DNA from: G963678255 sp963678255
GTDB lineage: Bacteria > Cloacimonadota > Cloacimonadia > Cloacimonadales > WRIO01
Reading direction: 5' to 3'
Assembly: GCA_963678255.2 (NCBI GenBank)
Contig: CAXXTW010000001.1
Coordinates: forward strand, 372,001-436,000
DNA length: 64,000 nt
Position 1 is the stretch's first letter. Each line of letters begins with the position of its first letter. Position numbers and translations under genes: made by a program. The notes under the pieces were generated by a model, which saw only the letters and a program-made list of their open reading frames with translations, searched no databases and was not told where the DNA came from. Positions 1-10,015 of this stretch are shown in pieces.

Positions 1-1
1 T

Positions 2-2125
2 ACTTTACCGAATAACCATATTGATAATGTTTTAAAAAAAGTAAACTCTATTCAAAATACGATTACTGGGACTATTGTTTCTGAACCAATAAAAGGATCC
101 TTCAATTTTCGATTTATTTTAGAACTAGAGTCCATCAGTCATCAGCGGGTTCTAGGAAAAATATTGTTTTCATCTAATCAGGAAGGATTGAGAGTTGGAG
201 ATAAAATTGAGACTCTCGGCTTAATAAGAACATTTGAACAGAGTAATCCTGGTGAAGTAAACTGGAAAAAGATATATAAGCAAAAGGGGATTTACGGCAA
301 AGCATTCTCATTAAAGAGAATTATAGTAATAAACCATGATCATTTATCCTTTATTCAAAGGGTCTTTTTTCAAATCAGAAAGCAATTAAAAGAACTGATA
401 GTTAAGAAATTTCCTTCAGATTATGTATTTATTCAGGCAATACTTTTGGGAGATCAGAGCGAATTTGTATTTGAAGAGGAACAAAAAACCGTTCAATCAG
501 TTTCATATTATCAAAAATCAGGGCTCATGCATATATTGGCTGTAAGTGGATTCCACACATCGATTCTCTATTTTTCTTTAATGTTTGTCTTCACTCTGGT
601 CAATCGCAGGTTTTCAAATCTTATTTGTTTTATCATATTATTCCTTTACGCAGGAATATGCCTTTGGACGCCTTCTGTAACTCGAGCCATGGTAATGATC
701 AATCTTTTCATACTTGCAGGCTTTTTAAACAGAAATCAGAGCTTTTGGCAGGTATTTTCATTAGCACTCTTCATAATACTATCTGTAAATACCAATCAAT
801 TGTTTGATATTGGTCTGCAATTATCTTGTTTGGCAATAGTGGGAATACAAGTTTTTTTAACTTTACAACAGAATTTAAAGGAATTTTTTGGTTATAAAAG
901 CAGAATCGGGAAGATCACATGGAAAAGAGTTTTAATTAATGCTCTGTTTTATTTGGGAGAAAGTCTATTATTCTCTTTCATTATCTGTCTTTTTACTGTG
1001 CCAATATTGTTGTATCATTTTAATACTTTTAATCTAAACAGTTTATTGGCAAACCCTCTCATGATCCCGATATTTACATTTCTTATGCCTTTGGTTTTAC
1101 TAATACTAATTTTACCGACTCAATATCCTGTATTTAGTTTATTAGATTATACTTTTCAGTTTTTTAAAATGCTCTTTGAGAAAACGTTGTTATTTTCTTC
1201 TTCCTTACCTTTTATTCATTATTTGTCGATTAATTCAATACAGTTGTTTTTTATGTGTTTATTCCTATTAGGGTTAATCATTCTCGTCTTACATTTTAAT
1301 AAAAGAAGGATAATATTCCTGAGTTCCTTACTAATTTTATGTATTATTTTGACAGTAATCTTTCAAGATAAAGGTTTAAAAAGAAATGAGATTATTATAT
1401 TTAATACAGGAACATCAGATGCCAGTTTAATTCATACAGATCAAAATGAAAATATTGTGATTGATACAGGGGATTTAATTGAAAAGAAAGCCTTAATTGA
1501 GAATAGCATGATTCCTTTTTGTTTAAAAAACAAAATTAACAACATTGATTATTTAATTTTAACACACCCTCATCAAGATCATATTGGAGGAGCGAAAGCA
1601 TTAATTACAAAAATTAAAGTGAAGAATCTTTTAGTCACAGAGGCTTGTCTCAAAGACAGTTTAATGAAACCAATCTCTATATTATCAGGAAAAAAGGGTA
1701 TTAATATATTGGTGGTAAAAGATACATTTAGAATTAATTTGAAGAGTTCTGTTTTACAAATTCTACATCCCGATAAGGATTTTATTTCTGATAATCCTAA
1801 TAATCTTTCCATAACTACTAGATGGACAGATAAAAAACTCTCTGTATTATTCACTGGTGATATTGAATTGGAAGCCATCGATTATTTATGCAAAAGATAT
1901 CCGGATGAATTAGATTGTGATGTTTTAAAACTTCCTCATCATGGAAGTCAAACGGGTGCTTCCATTAACTTTTTTGATTTAATGACACCTGAGAAAGTGA
2001 TAATAACGACTGCACAGAAAAACAGATTTAATTTTCCTCATAAAAAAATGATAGAATTATTGAAAATCAGAGAGATACCTTTTCACATAACAGGGAAAGA
2101 TGGAGCTTATATACTAGAATATTAG
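2..2125 (+). CDS. comEC: ComEC/Rec2-type DNA uptake channel (5' end outside window)
   Basis: This is an inner-membrane protein that takes single-stranded DNA into the cytoplasm during natural transformation. The frame is open from base 2, so the gene starts before the window; the TTG at 164 is only an internal codon. In order it shows the end of the N-terminal OB-like DUF4131 domain, the competence domain with the signature GLMHILAVSGFHTS (about nt 520-565), many hydrophobic helices to about nt 1370, and a C-terminal metallo-beta-lactamase domain. The latter has the metal motif THPHQDHIGG (about nt 1561-1590) and LPHHGS (about 1930). About 707 residues are visible, close to full family length. 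No other competence gene lies nearby. Family call is secure; activity is inferred. Confidence 0.93.
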   Translation, partial: TLPNNHIDNVLKKVNSIQNTITGTIVSEPIKGSFNFRFILELESISHQRVLGKILFSSNQEGLRVGDKIETLGLIRTFEQSNPGEVNWKKIYKQKGIYGKAFSLKRIIVINHDHLSFIQRVFFQIRKQLKELIVKKFPSDYVFIQAILLGDQSEFVFEEEQKTVQSVSYYQKSGLMHILAVSGFHTSILYFSLMFVFTLVNRRFSNLICFIILFLYAGICLWTPSVTRAMVMINLFILAGFLNRNQSFWQVFSLALFIILSVNTNQLFDIGLQLSCLAIVGIQVFLTLQQNLKEFFGYKSRIGKITWKRVLINALFYLGESLLFSFIICLFTVPILLYHFNTFNLNSLLANPLMIPIFTFLMPLVLLILILPTQYPVFSLLDYTFQFFKMLFEKTLLFSSSLPFIHYLSINSIQLFFMCLFLLGLIILVLHFNKRRIIFLSSLLILCIILTVIFQDKGLKRNEIIIFNTGTSDASLIHTDQNENIVIDTGDLIEKKALIENSMIPFCLKNKINNIDYLILTHPHQDHIGGAKALITKIKVKNLLVTEACLKDSLMKPISILSGKKGINILVVKDTFRINLKSSVLQILHPDKDFISDNPNNLSITTRWTDKKLSVLFTGDIELEAIDYLCKRYPDELDCDVLKLPHHGSQTGASINFFDLMTPEKVIITTAQKNRFNFPHKKMIELLKIREIPFHITGKDGAYILEY

Positions 2126-2294
2126 AGAACGTCTGGAAAAACATAGATAGCAGATTATAGATAAAATACACATTTTTGCAATAAACACTTTATAATTTAG
2201 TTTCAAATAAGATTAATATTATTTACTTTATATAATATAATTATCGCATTAAATAAGAACAAAACATTAGTTTTATAGAAAAATAAATTATTTC

Positions 2295-2322
2295 TTGACA
2301 AAAAAAAGAAAAGCAACATAAT
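2295..2322 (+). promoter_or_regulatory. Candidate sigma70-type promoter for the beta-helix gene cluster
   Basis: TTGACA at 2295-2300 is followed after 16 bp by CATAAT at 2317-2322. It lies in the 364-bp gap between comEC and the first beta-helix gene, about 170 bp upstream of its ATG. That would give a long leader. I see no other gene in this gap. Assigned by eye only. Confidence 0.4.
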
Positions 2323-2489
2323 TATGCGCAACTTAATATTAAGGATGGAAGAAGTATGGAAGATTTTGACGTTCTAATTATAAGGTTAAATTAATATGAA
2401 CGATTAACCATAATACTTTTTGTAAAGAGCTCTTTCCTCAATTTGTAATGAAGTACAACAACTTCAATGAATTAAATTATGGAGGAAAA

Positions 2490-5036
2490 ATGAAAAGATT
2501 AAGCATCCTATTAGGAATTATATGGTGCATTTCATCACTCATGGCACAAATCACTTATCTTGGTTCGCCAGATTTTACTGACGAGATTTGTTTATCAGGA
2601 ACTTCAACTAGTTTTTCATAAGAATATAGCAATGTTTCAGGAGAAATTTCATCAGATCAAAGAATCTGGGTCTATTCGCCTACAAATACGAGCTGGATAA
2701 CAAATTATGTCACCACAAATCCATCGAGTTCAGGGTTTGGTATCATTGTGAATGTGCTTTTCCAGCAAAATAATACAACCTTACCAAGAACCGGAGGCTT
2801 CCGAGTAGTTGTTCAACAAAGAGAAGGTTCAGAGTGGTATAATGTACCAAATTGTACTTATTCAAATAGCATCTACCAATTCTCAGCAGTCAATTCAACA
2901 AACATGAACAATTTGCAGACTCAGATTAACAATGCCTCAAACAATGCTAACATTCTGGTGGCAGCAGGCACTTACATTGGTAACTTAGTTATTACAAATA
3001 AAAGCATTAATTTGTTTGGTAATGGTGAAGTTATCTTTAAAGCTAACAAAAAAGAACCAATTGTAAAAGTTCTTGTAACTTTAAATGCTTCCAGATGTGT
3101 TACCTTTAGTAACATTACTTTTACAGAAGGTTATGGAAGAGTAAATGAAGATATGCAAAGTTCTGGAGGTGTTTTATATGTAAAAAGCACCTATTCAGGA
3201 AGAACTGCAGGAGCAAACTTCTTTAGTTGTGTCTTCAAGAATAATGTTTTGAAGAATTACAAATATTCCAGCATGATATTTGACGAAACGATTGGTGCCT
3301 GTTTTGAGATATCAGACAATGCCAATGTGTCAGTAAATCAATCTGTTTTTTATGGAAATGTGTCAAACACAGGAGTCATTGCTTCGATGAAAGGAATTTC
3401 ACTTGAATTTGCAAAATGCACGATAGATCAGAATGAGAGTTCCAAGATAGTTAGAACAGCCGGACAAATCAAATATTATAATTCAGCTATTAATAACCCC
3501 ACTAATAATAGTGGTTTATCTTATTTAACCTATTTATACTCAGCCTGGTATAATGTTTCAGGTACTCAACCGACAGGAACAAATTGTTTCTTATTGAGTT
3601 TTCCTAAATTTGTGAATGCAACAGAACATAATTACAATCTGAGTAAAGGATCAAAGTTAATAGGTACAGGCTATAATTATGTTTTTGATAGTCCTGAGAT
3701 ACCTGGATATGACCAGGACTTATTAACAAAAGATGATGAGACTGCGGATATAGGTGCATTTGATTATGATGGTGATCGCTATATCACCTATAACTTTTCC
3801 AATAGTTCTGCAGGCAATTGGCAAAGCTTTCCAATAATTGATGATGGTGATTATACCACTATCAATAATACATCATATCTGAATGATGTTATTGCAGTGT
3901 TTTTTAAAGATTATTCATCTGCTAATTCTCCTTTAATTGATGTAAGTTTTCGATATCCAAATAGTAGTTTTATGCTAACTGGAGTATATAGCAATCAAAA
4001 TCTTTTACTTTGGCATCATATGAAAGCCACATTAGGATATGTCAGCCGTTTTAACAGCTCAACAAGCTTATATTATCATGGCTACATAACCCCTTATACC
4101 ACGCCTGTACCAATTCCAATAAGTTATCAAGAATGCTGGATAGGTTATTTCCTGCCAAATACTCAAACACCTCAGGCAGCGTTTGGGACAATGCTGAATA
4201 ACTTATATTATATCCAACATAAAAACTGGACTATGGTCAGAACAAAACCGATACCAAGTGCGCCTTGGTTAGTAACTGTCCATATGGGACAATACTTTAC
4301 CATCTCTTATGGTGAGATGCTCAAGGTAAAACGTTTTGACAATTCACCTTTAGCTTTTGTTTGGTGCAATAGCAATCAAAACCAGACAGAATATAAAGCA
4401 GAAGATACCTCTTATTACAGTTTTGTAAAAGAGCCAGAATATAAAGCTGTCTTTGTCGAATTGGATTCAATCTCTGATGCTAAAGAAGTTGGATTATTTG
4501 TTGATGACATTTGTGTTGGCGCAGCTGTCGTGGAAAGCAAAACCGTTATGGTACCTGCTTATATCTCTGATTATCCGGAAGATACTGAAATAAGTGTTGA
4601 ACTTTGGAATGGGAGTAAAGGAAATAACAAAGTAAAATCCTTTATGCTTTATCAGCAAAAGGATAATCAATGGATAACCTCAAACAGAATCAAGAATACA
4701 ACTGAGGATTTCCATTATGTTTCTTTTAATAAAAAGCATAATGAGATAGAAGAACCTATCAAAAAGTTTGCCTTAAATAACTATCCCAATCCATTCAATC
4801 CAACCACAACCATATCATTTGATCTGCCAAGTGATGACAAGATTGAGATTGAAATCTTTAATATCAAAGGACAATTAGTCAAGACTTTGATAAAAGAAAC
4901 AAAAAATGCAGGTCATTATCAGATTGTCTGGGAAGGAAAAGACAATCAAGGTAAGGCTGTTGGGTCAGGTGTTTATTTTACTAAAATGAAAACATCTAAG
5001 CAAAATCTAGTAAAGAAAATGCTCCTGATGAAATAG
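2490..5036 (+). pseudogene. Secreted beta-helix protein gene interrupted by one in-frame TAA
   Basis: An ATG at 2490 behind GGAGG opens a frame with a clear signal peptide (MKRLSILLGIIWCISSLMAQ). It runs 43 codons to TAA at 2619-2621. The same frame then continues without another stop to 5036, and the 42 codons between the TAA and the GTG at 2748 read as ordinary protein. Restored, the product would have 848 codons: signal peptide, N-terminal domain, a right-handed beta-helix region (roughly residues 140-340) with repeated short strands, a middle domain, and a C-terminal FlgD/Por-type sorting-like domain beginning NYPNPFNPTT. The role would be an exported surface protein. The stop may be a real nonsense mutation or a base-call error. 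Re-initiation at GTG 2748 would yield a protein without a signal peptide, so I treat the gene as broken. Confidence 0.75.
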
Positions 5037-5047
5037 CATAGACTGTT

Positions 5048-5083
5048 CCGGTGATGAGGTGATTTACTTCATCACCGGTTTTT
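5048..5083 (+). terminator. Intrinsic terminator between beta-helix genes
   Basis: A 13-bp stem with one G-U pair (5048-5060 with 5066-5078, loop GATTT) is followed by five T residues. It sits only 16 bases before the next gene's ATG, with that gene's AAGGAG site directly after the T tract. It therefore lies inside the leader of the downstream gene and should reduce read-through. Confidence 0.8.
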
Positions 5084-5099
5084 ATAAAGGAGAATTATT

Positions 5100-7490
5100 A
5101 TGAAGAAAAAATGGTTAGTTTTATTACTTATTACTGTGACATTGATCCCTCTCTATTCGGTTGTTCGCCGAGTATCACTGGATCAAAGCCAGACTTATAC
5201 TTCTATTCAAACCGCTATTAATGAAGCGAATCAAAATGATACAGTCTTAGTTTATCCGGGTCACTATCTGGAAAATATTGACTTATCCTTTAAAACAGAT
5301 CTTTATCTATACTCCTTGGAAGCGATGACTCAGGATAGTTCCTATATATCTCAGACCATTATAGATGGGAGGCTGAATGACAACTCAACCATACTCTGCT
5401 TTGAACAATGCAATTTTATAACGATCAGAGGGTTCTCTATTACTGGAGGTACCGGTTATCGATGGTGGGGAGTTGATAATTATTATAAAAGCGGAGGAGG
5501 TATTCAAATCAATAAATATAGTAACATCAGCCTGATTCATCTCAATATTTATAATAACAAAGCAAATCAGGGAGGTGGAGTTAGTATTAAAGGACCCAGT
5601 TCTGTGGTTTTAAAAGGAGTAAATATTTACGAGAATATCGGTAGATGGTGTGCCGGAGGGATTCAGATAACTGCTTATCCTGATCAAGGGCTATCTAATA
5701 TTATCTTTGATCAAAATGATCGATGCAGTATTTATAACAACGTAAGCACTAGAGGTGTTGATATCGAGTTTACTTACACTCAAGGAGAAACCATGAGCAT
5801 CTATCTAAAAAAGTTTACTGTTCCTTTCTATGATAGCTATTTTGCAAATTTTTTTGATGATTTTAATTATCAAAATCCATATACTGTTTTTGATGTTCAA
5901 GAGGGTTTTTTAACTCCGATACAAGCTGATCTTTACGTAAGCCCAAACGGAGATGATAACAATATTGGTTTAAGCGTAAACTCTCCCCTTAAAACTATAA
6001 CTTTAGCTTTACAGAGAATAGCTTCCAACCCTGCAAATCCTCATACAATTCATTTATCAGAAGGTATTTTTCAGAATATCATCAAAGAAGAAAATATCCC
6101 AATTTCTATCAAAGACTATGTAACGTTGAAAGGAGAATCACCAGAACAAACAAAGCTATATGCAGATAACATGATAAATGATCTTGGCGTTGTCTTTTTT
6201 GGATCAAATTCACATAATCTTGTTTTAAAAAACCTTTCCATAACAGGAATAAATACGACCGGACTCTATTACTGGCGCTGTTTCAACAGTTTAGTAGAAA
6301 ATGTAATTTTTGAAGATTGTATTAGCGATATTAGTATATTTGTGGGAGGGACAAAGGATTCAGAACTAAAATTAAGAAATGTAACCATGAGAAATAACCT
6401 AACCAATCGAGGATATTTTGGAATCTTGTTAAATGGAAGAGTGATTGAAATTGACAGTTTAAAAGTATTAGACAGCCGGCGTATTGAAGATGTCTATGAT
6501 ATCTGGAGTGCCGGAGGTATGGTGGACATTGGAATTGCTGATAGTTTGATCATTACAAACAGTGTTTTTATGAACAATCATTTATATAGCTATGAAGGGT
6601 ATTCAAATTTCAGAGTATTTTCAAATACTCAGGATTTTTCGCCCTATGTAAAAGTGGAGAATTGTCTCTTTGCCAATAATGAAACGATTGGAGGTGCTTA
6701 TCATATCGCTTTCCCTGAAATAACTAACTTAGATTTTATCAATAATACCTTAGTACATAATTCTGGGGACTATAACTCGCTTTTACAATTAGATCTGATT
6801 CATAGCAATGTCATTAATTGTCTTTTTGCTGAGAATGAAGTAGAGAATCAAATCATAACGATAGAAAATTGCTTTGTTGATAATTGCTTATTTGAAAATG
6901 CAGAAAACTCAGCAGTAACCTGGAGTGGTCAACCTTTAAACTGGGGAACGCATAATCTGGTTGGAGTTAATCCCATGTTGATGGGGGGTGACCCAACCTT
7001 AATGAGTTATTATCAATTAAAAGCCAATGAGACTTTAGGTTATTCACCAGCAATTAATGCTGGAACAACAAGCCATACAATATTACCTGATTATTATCAA
7101 ATACCTGAATATGATATCATCGGAAACCAAAGAATATATGGTTCAGGAATAGATATTGGCTGTTTTGAAGCACAGAATCAAAACAGCATAGTAGAAGTGA
7201 CTACTCCACAAATTAAGAAATTCTCCTTAACTAACTACCCCAATCCATTCAATCCAACCACAACCATATCATTTGATCTGCCAAGTGATGACAAGATTGA
7301 GATTGAAATCTTTAATATCAAAGGACAATTAGTCAAGACTTTGATAAAAGAAACAAAAAATGCAGGTCATTATCAGATTGTCTGGGAAGGAAAAGACAAT
7401 CAAGGTAAGGCTGTTGGGTCAGGTGTTTATTTTACTAAAATGAAAACATCTAAGCAAAATCTAGTAAAGAAAATGCTCCTGATGAAATAG
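5100..7490 (+). CDS. Secreted right-handed beta-helix protein with C-terminal sorting-like domain (copy 1)
   Basis: The product has 796 residues. Residues 1-21 form a signal peptide. A first beta-helix stretch covers about residues 30-240. A second one begins near residue 278 with the segment DLYVSPNGDDNN, a DUF1565-like opening often seen in Ca-binding parallel helix proteins, and runs to about 690. The last 85 residues are the FlgD-like/Por-type domain (NYPNPFNPTT to the C-terminal KMLLMK). Such proteins are exported and held on or released from the cell surface; a polysaccharide-binding or adhesive role is only a guess. AAGGAG precedes the ATG. It is almost identical to the next gene except in residues about 120-280. 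Confidence 0.85.
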   Translation: MKKKWLVLLLITVTLIPLYSVVRRVSLDQSQTYTSIQTAINEANQNDTVLVYPGHYLENIDLSFKTDLYLYSLEAMTQDSSYISQTIIDGRLNDNSTILCFEQCNFITIRGFSITGGTGYRWWGVDNYYKSGGGIQINKYSNISLIHLNIYNNKANQGGGVSIKGPSSVVLKGVNIYENIGRWCAGGIQITAYPDQGLSNIIFDQNDRCSIYNNVSTRGVDIEFTYTQGETMSIYLKKFTVPFYDSYFANFFDDFNYQNPYTVFDVQEGFLTPIQADLYVSPNGDDNNIGLSVNSPLKTITLALQRIASNPANPHTIHLSEGIFQNIIKEENIPISIKDYVTLKGESPEQTKLYADNMINDLGVVFFGSNSHNLVLKNLSITGINTTGLYYWRCFNSLVENVIFEDCISDISIFVGGTKDSELKLRNVTMRNNLTNRGYFGILLNGRVIEIDSLKVLDSRRIEDVYDIWSAGGMVDIGIADSLIITNSVFMNNHLYSYEGYSNFRVFSNTQDFSPYVKVENCLFANNETIGGAYHIAFPEITNLDFINNTLVHNSGDYNSLLQLDLIHSNVINCLFAENEVENQIITIENCFVDNCLFENAENSAVTWSGQPLNWGTHNLVGVNPMLMGGDPTLMSYYQLKANETLGYSPAINAGTTSHTILPDYYQIPEYDIIGNQRIYGSGIDIGCFEAQNQNSIVEVTTPQIKKFSLTNYPNPFNPTTTISFDLPSDDKIEIEIFNIKGQLVKTLIKETKNAGHYQIVWEGKDNQGKAVGSGVYFTKMKTSKQNLVKKMLLMK

Positions 7491-7501
7491 CATAGACTAT
7501 T

Positions 7502-7537
7502 CCGGTGATGAGGTGATTTACTTCATCACCGGTTTTT
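7502..7537 (+). terminator. Intrinsic terminator between the duplicated genes
   Basis: This is an exact copy of the structure at 5048-5083: 13-bp stem (7502-7514 with 7520-7532), then TTTTT. It ends 16 bases before the next ATG. No promoter is visible in the 63-bp spacer, so copy 2 depends on read-through or on an internal promoter I cannot recognise. Confidence 0.8.
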
Positions 7538-7553
7538 ATAAAGGAGAATTATT

Positions 7554-9944
7554 ATGAGAAAAAAATGGTTAGTTTTATTGCTTATAACTGTGACATTGAT
7601 CCCTCTCTATTCGGTTGTTCGTCGAGTATCACTGGATCAAAGCCAGACCTATACTTCTATTCAAACTGCTATTAATGAAGCGAATCAAAATGATACAGTC
7701 TTAGTTTATCCGGGTCACTATCTGGAAAATATTGACTTATCCTTTAAAACAGATCTTTATCTATACTCCTTGGAAGCGATGACTCAGGATAGTTCCTATA
7801 TATCTCAGACCATTATAGATGGGAGGCTGAATAATAATTCAACGATACTTTGTTTTGAACAATGTAATTTTATAACGATCAGAGGATTCTCTATTACAGG
7901 GGGTACTGGTTATTTGTGGTGGGGAGTTGAAGGGATAACTGTAAATGGAGGTGGAATTATGATTAATAGTGATTGTTACATTAACTTAATCCATCTTAAT
8001 ATCTATGAAAACAAAGCATATCAGGGTGGAGGAATTTCGATAAATGCTCCAAGTACAGTCAATTTAAAAGGAGTAAATATATACGAAAATATTGGCAGAT
8101 GGTGTGCTGGAGGTTTACTGCTTACAACACATCCAAACAATGGACCTTCAACCGTTATCTTTGATCAAAACGATCGATGCAGTATTTATAACAACGTAAG
8201 TCCCAGAGGCATTGATATTGATTTTAATTATACTCGTGGAGCGACTATAAATATCTATCTCAAGAAATTTACAGTACCACAATACGAAATATATTTTGCT
8301 AATTTTTATGATTTATGGCAATTTGACAACCCCTTTACTGTTTTTGATGTTCAAGAGGGTTTTTTAAACCCGATAGAAGCGGATCTTTATGTAAGTCCAA
8401 ATGGAGATGATAATAATAATGGTTTAAGCGTAAACTCTCCCCTTAAAACTATAACTTTAGCTTTACAGAGAATAGCTTCCAACCCGACAAATCCTCATAC
8501 AATTCATTTATCAGAAGGTATTTTTCAGAATATCATCAAAGAAGAAAATATCCCAATTTCTATCAAAGACTATGTAACGTTGAAAGGAGAATCACCAGAA
8601 CAAACAAAGCTATATGCAGATAACATGATAAATGATCTTGGCGTTGTCTTTTTTGGATCAAATTCACATAATCTTGTTTTGAAAAACCTTTCTATAACAG
8701 GAATAAATACTACAGGACTCTATTACAGACGCTGTTTCAACAGTTTAGTAGAAAATGTAATTTTTGAAGATTGTATTAGCGATATTAGTATATTTGTGGG
8801 AGGGACAAAGGATTCAGAACTAAAATTAAGAAATGTAACCATGAGAAATAACCTAACCAATCGAGGATATTTTGGAATCTTGTTAAATGGAAGAGTGATT
8901 GAAATTGACAGTTTAAAAGTATTAGACAGCCGGCGTATTGAAGATGTCTATGATATCTGGAGTGCCGGGGGTATGGTGGACATTGGAATTGCTGATAGTT
9001 TGATCATTACAAACAGTGTTTTTATGAACAATCATTTATATAGCTATGAAGGGTATTCAAATTTCAGAGTATTTTCAAATACTCAGGATTTTTCGCCCTA
9101 TGTAAAAGTGGAGAATTGTCTCTTTGCCAATAATGAAACGATTGGAGGTGCTTATCATATCGCTTTCCCTGAAATAACTAACTTAGATTTTATCAATAAT
9201 ACCTTAGTACATAATTCTGGGGACTATAACTCGCTTTTACAATTAGATCTGATTCATAGCAATGTCATTAATTGTCTTTTTGCTGAGAATGAAGTAGAGA
9301 ATCAAATCATAACGATAGAAAATTGCTTTGTAGATAATTGCTTATTTGAAAATGCAGAAAACTCAGCAGTAACCTGGAGTGGTCAACCTTTAAACTGGGG
9401 AACGCATAATCTGGTTGGAGTTAATCCCATGTTGATGGGGGGTGACCCAACCTTAATGAGTTATTATCAATTAAAAGCCAATGAGACTTTAGGTTATTCA
9501 CCAGCAATTAATGCTGGAACAACAAGCCATACAATATTACCAGATTATTATCAAATACCTGAATATGATATCATCGGAAACCAAAGAATATATGGTTCAG
9601 GAATAGATATTGGTTGTTTTGAATCTCAAAATCAAAACAGTACAGTCGAAATAATTACTCCACAAATTAAGAAATTCTCCTTATCTAACTACCCCAATCC
9701 ATTCAATCCAACCACAACCATATCATTTGATCTGCCAAGTGATGACAAGATTGAGATTGAAATCTTTAATATCAAAGGACAATTAGTAAAGACTTTGATA
9801 AAAGAAACAAAAAATGCAGGTCATTATCAGATTGTCTGGGAAGGAAAAGACAATCAGGGTAAGGCTGTCGGATCAGGTGTTTATTTTACTAAAATGAAAA
9901 CATCTAAGCAAAATCTGGTAAAGAAAATGCTCCTGATGAAATAG
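7554..9944 (+). CDS. Secreted right-handed beta-helix protein with C-terminal sorting-like domain (copy 2)
   Basis: This 796-residue product is the tandem duplicate of the preceding protein. It has the same signal peptide (second residue Arg instead of Lys), the same two beta-helix regions and the same 85-residue C-terminal domain. Residues about 120-280 differ strongly (for example GITVNGGGIM against NYYKSGGGIQ), while residues 1-119 and 280-796 are nearly unchanged. The pattern looks like a diversified surface segment between homogenised flanks. The gene keeps an intact frame. Its downstream terminator copy is broken at about 9967, and the next gene is convergent. Confidence 0.85.
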   Translation: MRKKWLVLLLITVTLIPLYSVVRRVSLDQSQTYTSIQTAINEANQNDTVLVYPGHYLENIDLSFKTDLYLYSLEAMTQDSSYISQTIIDGRLNNNSTILCFEQCNFITIRGFSITGGTGYLWWGVEGITVNGGGIMINSDCYINLIHLNIYENKAYQGGGISINAPSTVNLKGVNIYENIGRWCAGGLLLTTHPNNGPSTVIFDQNDRCSIYNNVSPRGIDIDFNYTRGATINIYLKKFTVPQYEIYFANFYDLWQFDNPFTVFDVQEGFLNPIEADLYVSPNGDDNNNGLSVNSPLKTITLALQRIASNPTNPHTIHLSEGIFQNIIKEENIPISIKDYVTLKGESPEQTKLYADNMINDLGVVFFGSNSHNLVLKNLSITGINTTGLYYRRCFNSLVENVIFEDCISDISIFVGGTKDSELKLRNVTMRNNLTNRGYFGILLNGRVIEIDSLKVLDSRRIEDVYDIWSAGGMVDIGIADSLIITNSVFMNNHLYSYEGYSNFRVFSNTQDFSPYVKVENCLFANNETIGGAYHIAFPEITNLDFINNTLVHNSGDYNSLLQLDLIHSNVINCLFAENEVENQIITIENCFVDNCLFENAENSAVTWSGQPLNWGTHNLVGVNPMLMGGDPTLMSYYQLKANETLGYSPAINAGTTSHTILPDYYQIPEYDIIGNQRIYGSGIDIGCFESQNQNSTVEIITPQIKKFSLSNYPNPFNPTTTISFDLPSDDKIEIEIFNIKGQLVKTLIKETKNAGHYQIVWEGKDNQGKAVGSGVYFTKMKTSKQNLVKKMLLMK

Positions 9945-10015
9945 CATTGACTATTCCGGTGATGAGGGTTAGGAATAAAGAGTATGGGTAATAATTAGTT
10001 TTCAGTCAGCGTAAG

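Larger units (their letters stand above)
5037..9967 (+). repeat. Tandem duplication, 2,454-bp unit, two full copies plus a stub
   Basis: Positions 5037-7490 and 7491-9944 are the same unit: a 63-bp spacer with terminator and ribosome-binding site, then a 796-codon beta-helix gene. Corresponding features are offset by exactly 2,454 bp (ATG 5100 and 7554; stems 5048 and 7502; stops 7490 and 9944). A third spacer start follows the second copy, but similarity stops near 9967, inside the terminator stem. Most of the unit is nearly identical; divergence is concentrated in one internal segment (about 5458-5945 against 7912-8399). Confidence 0.92.
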
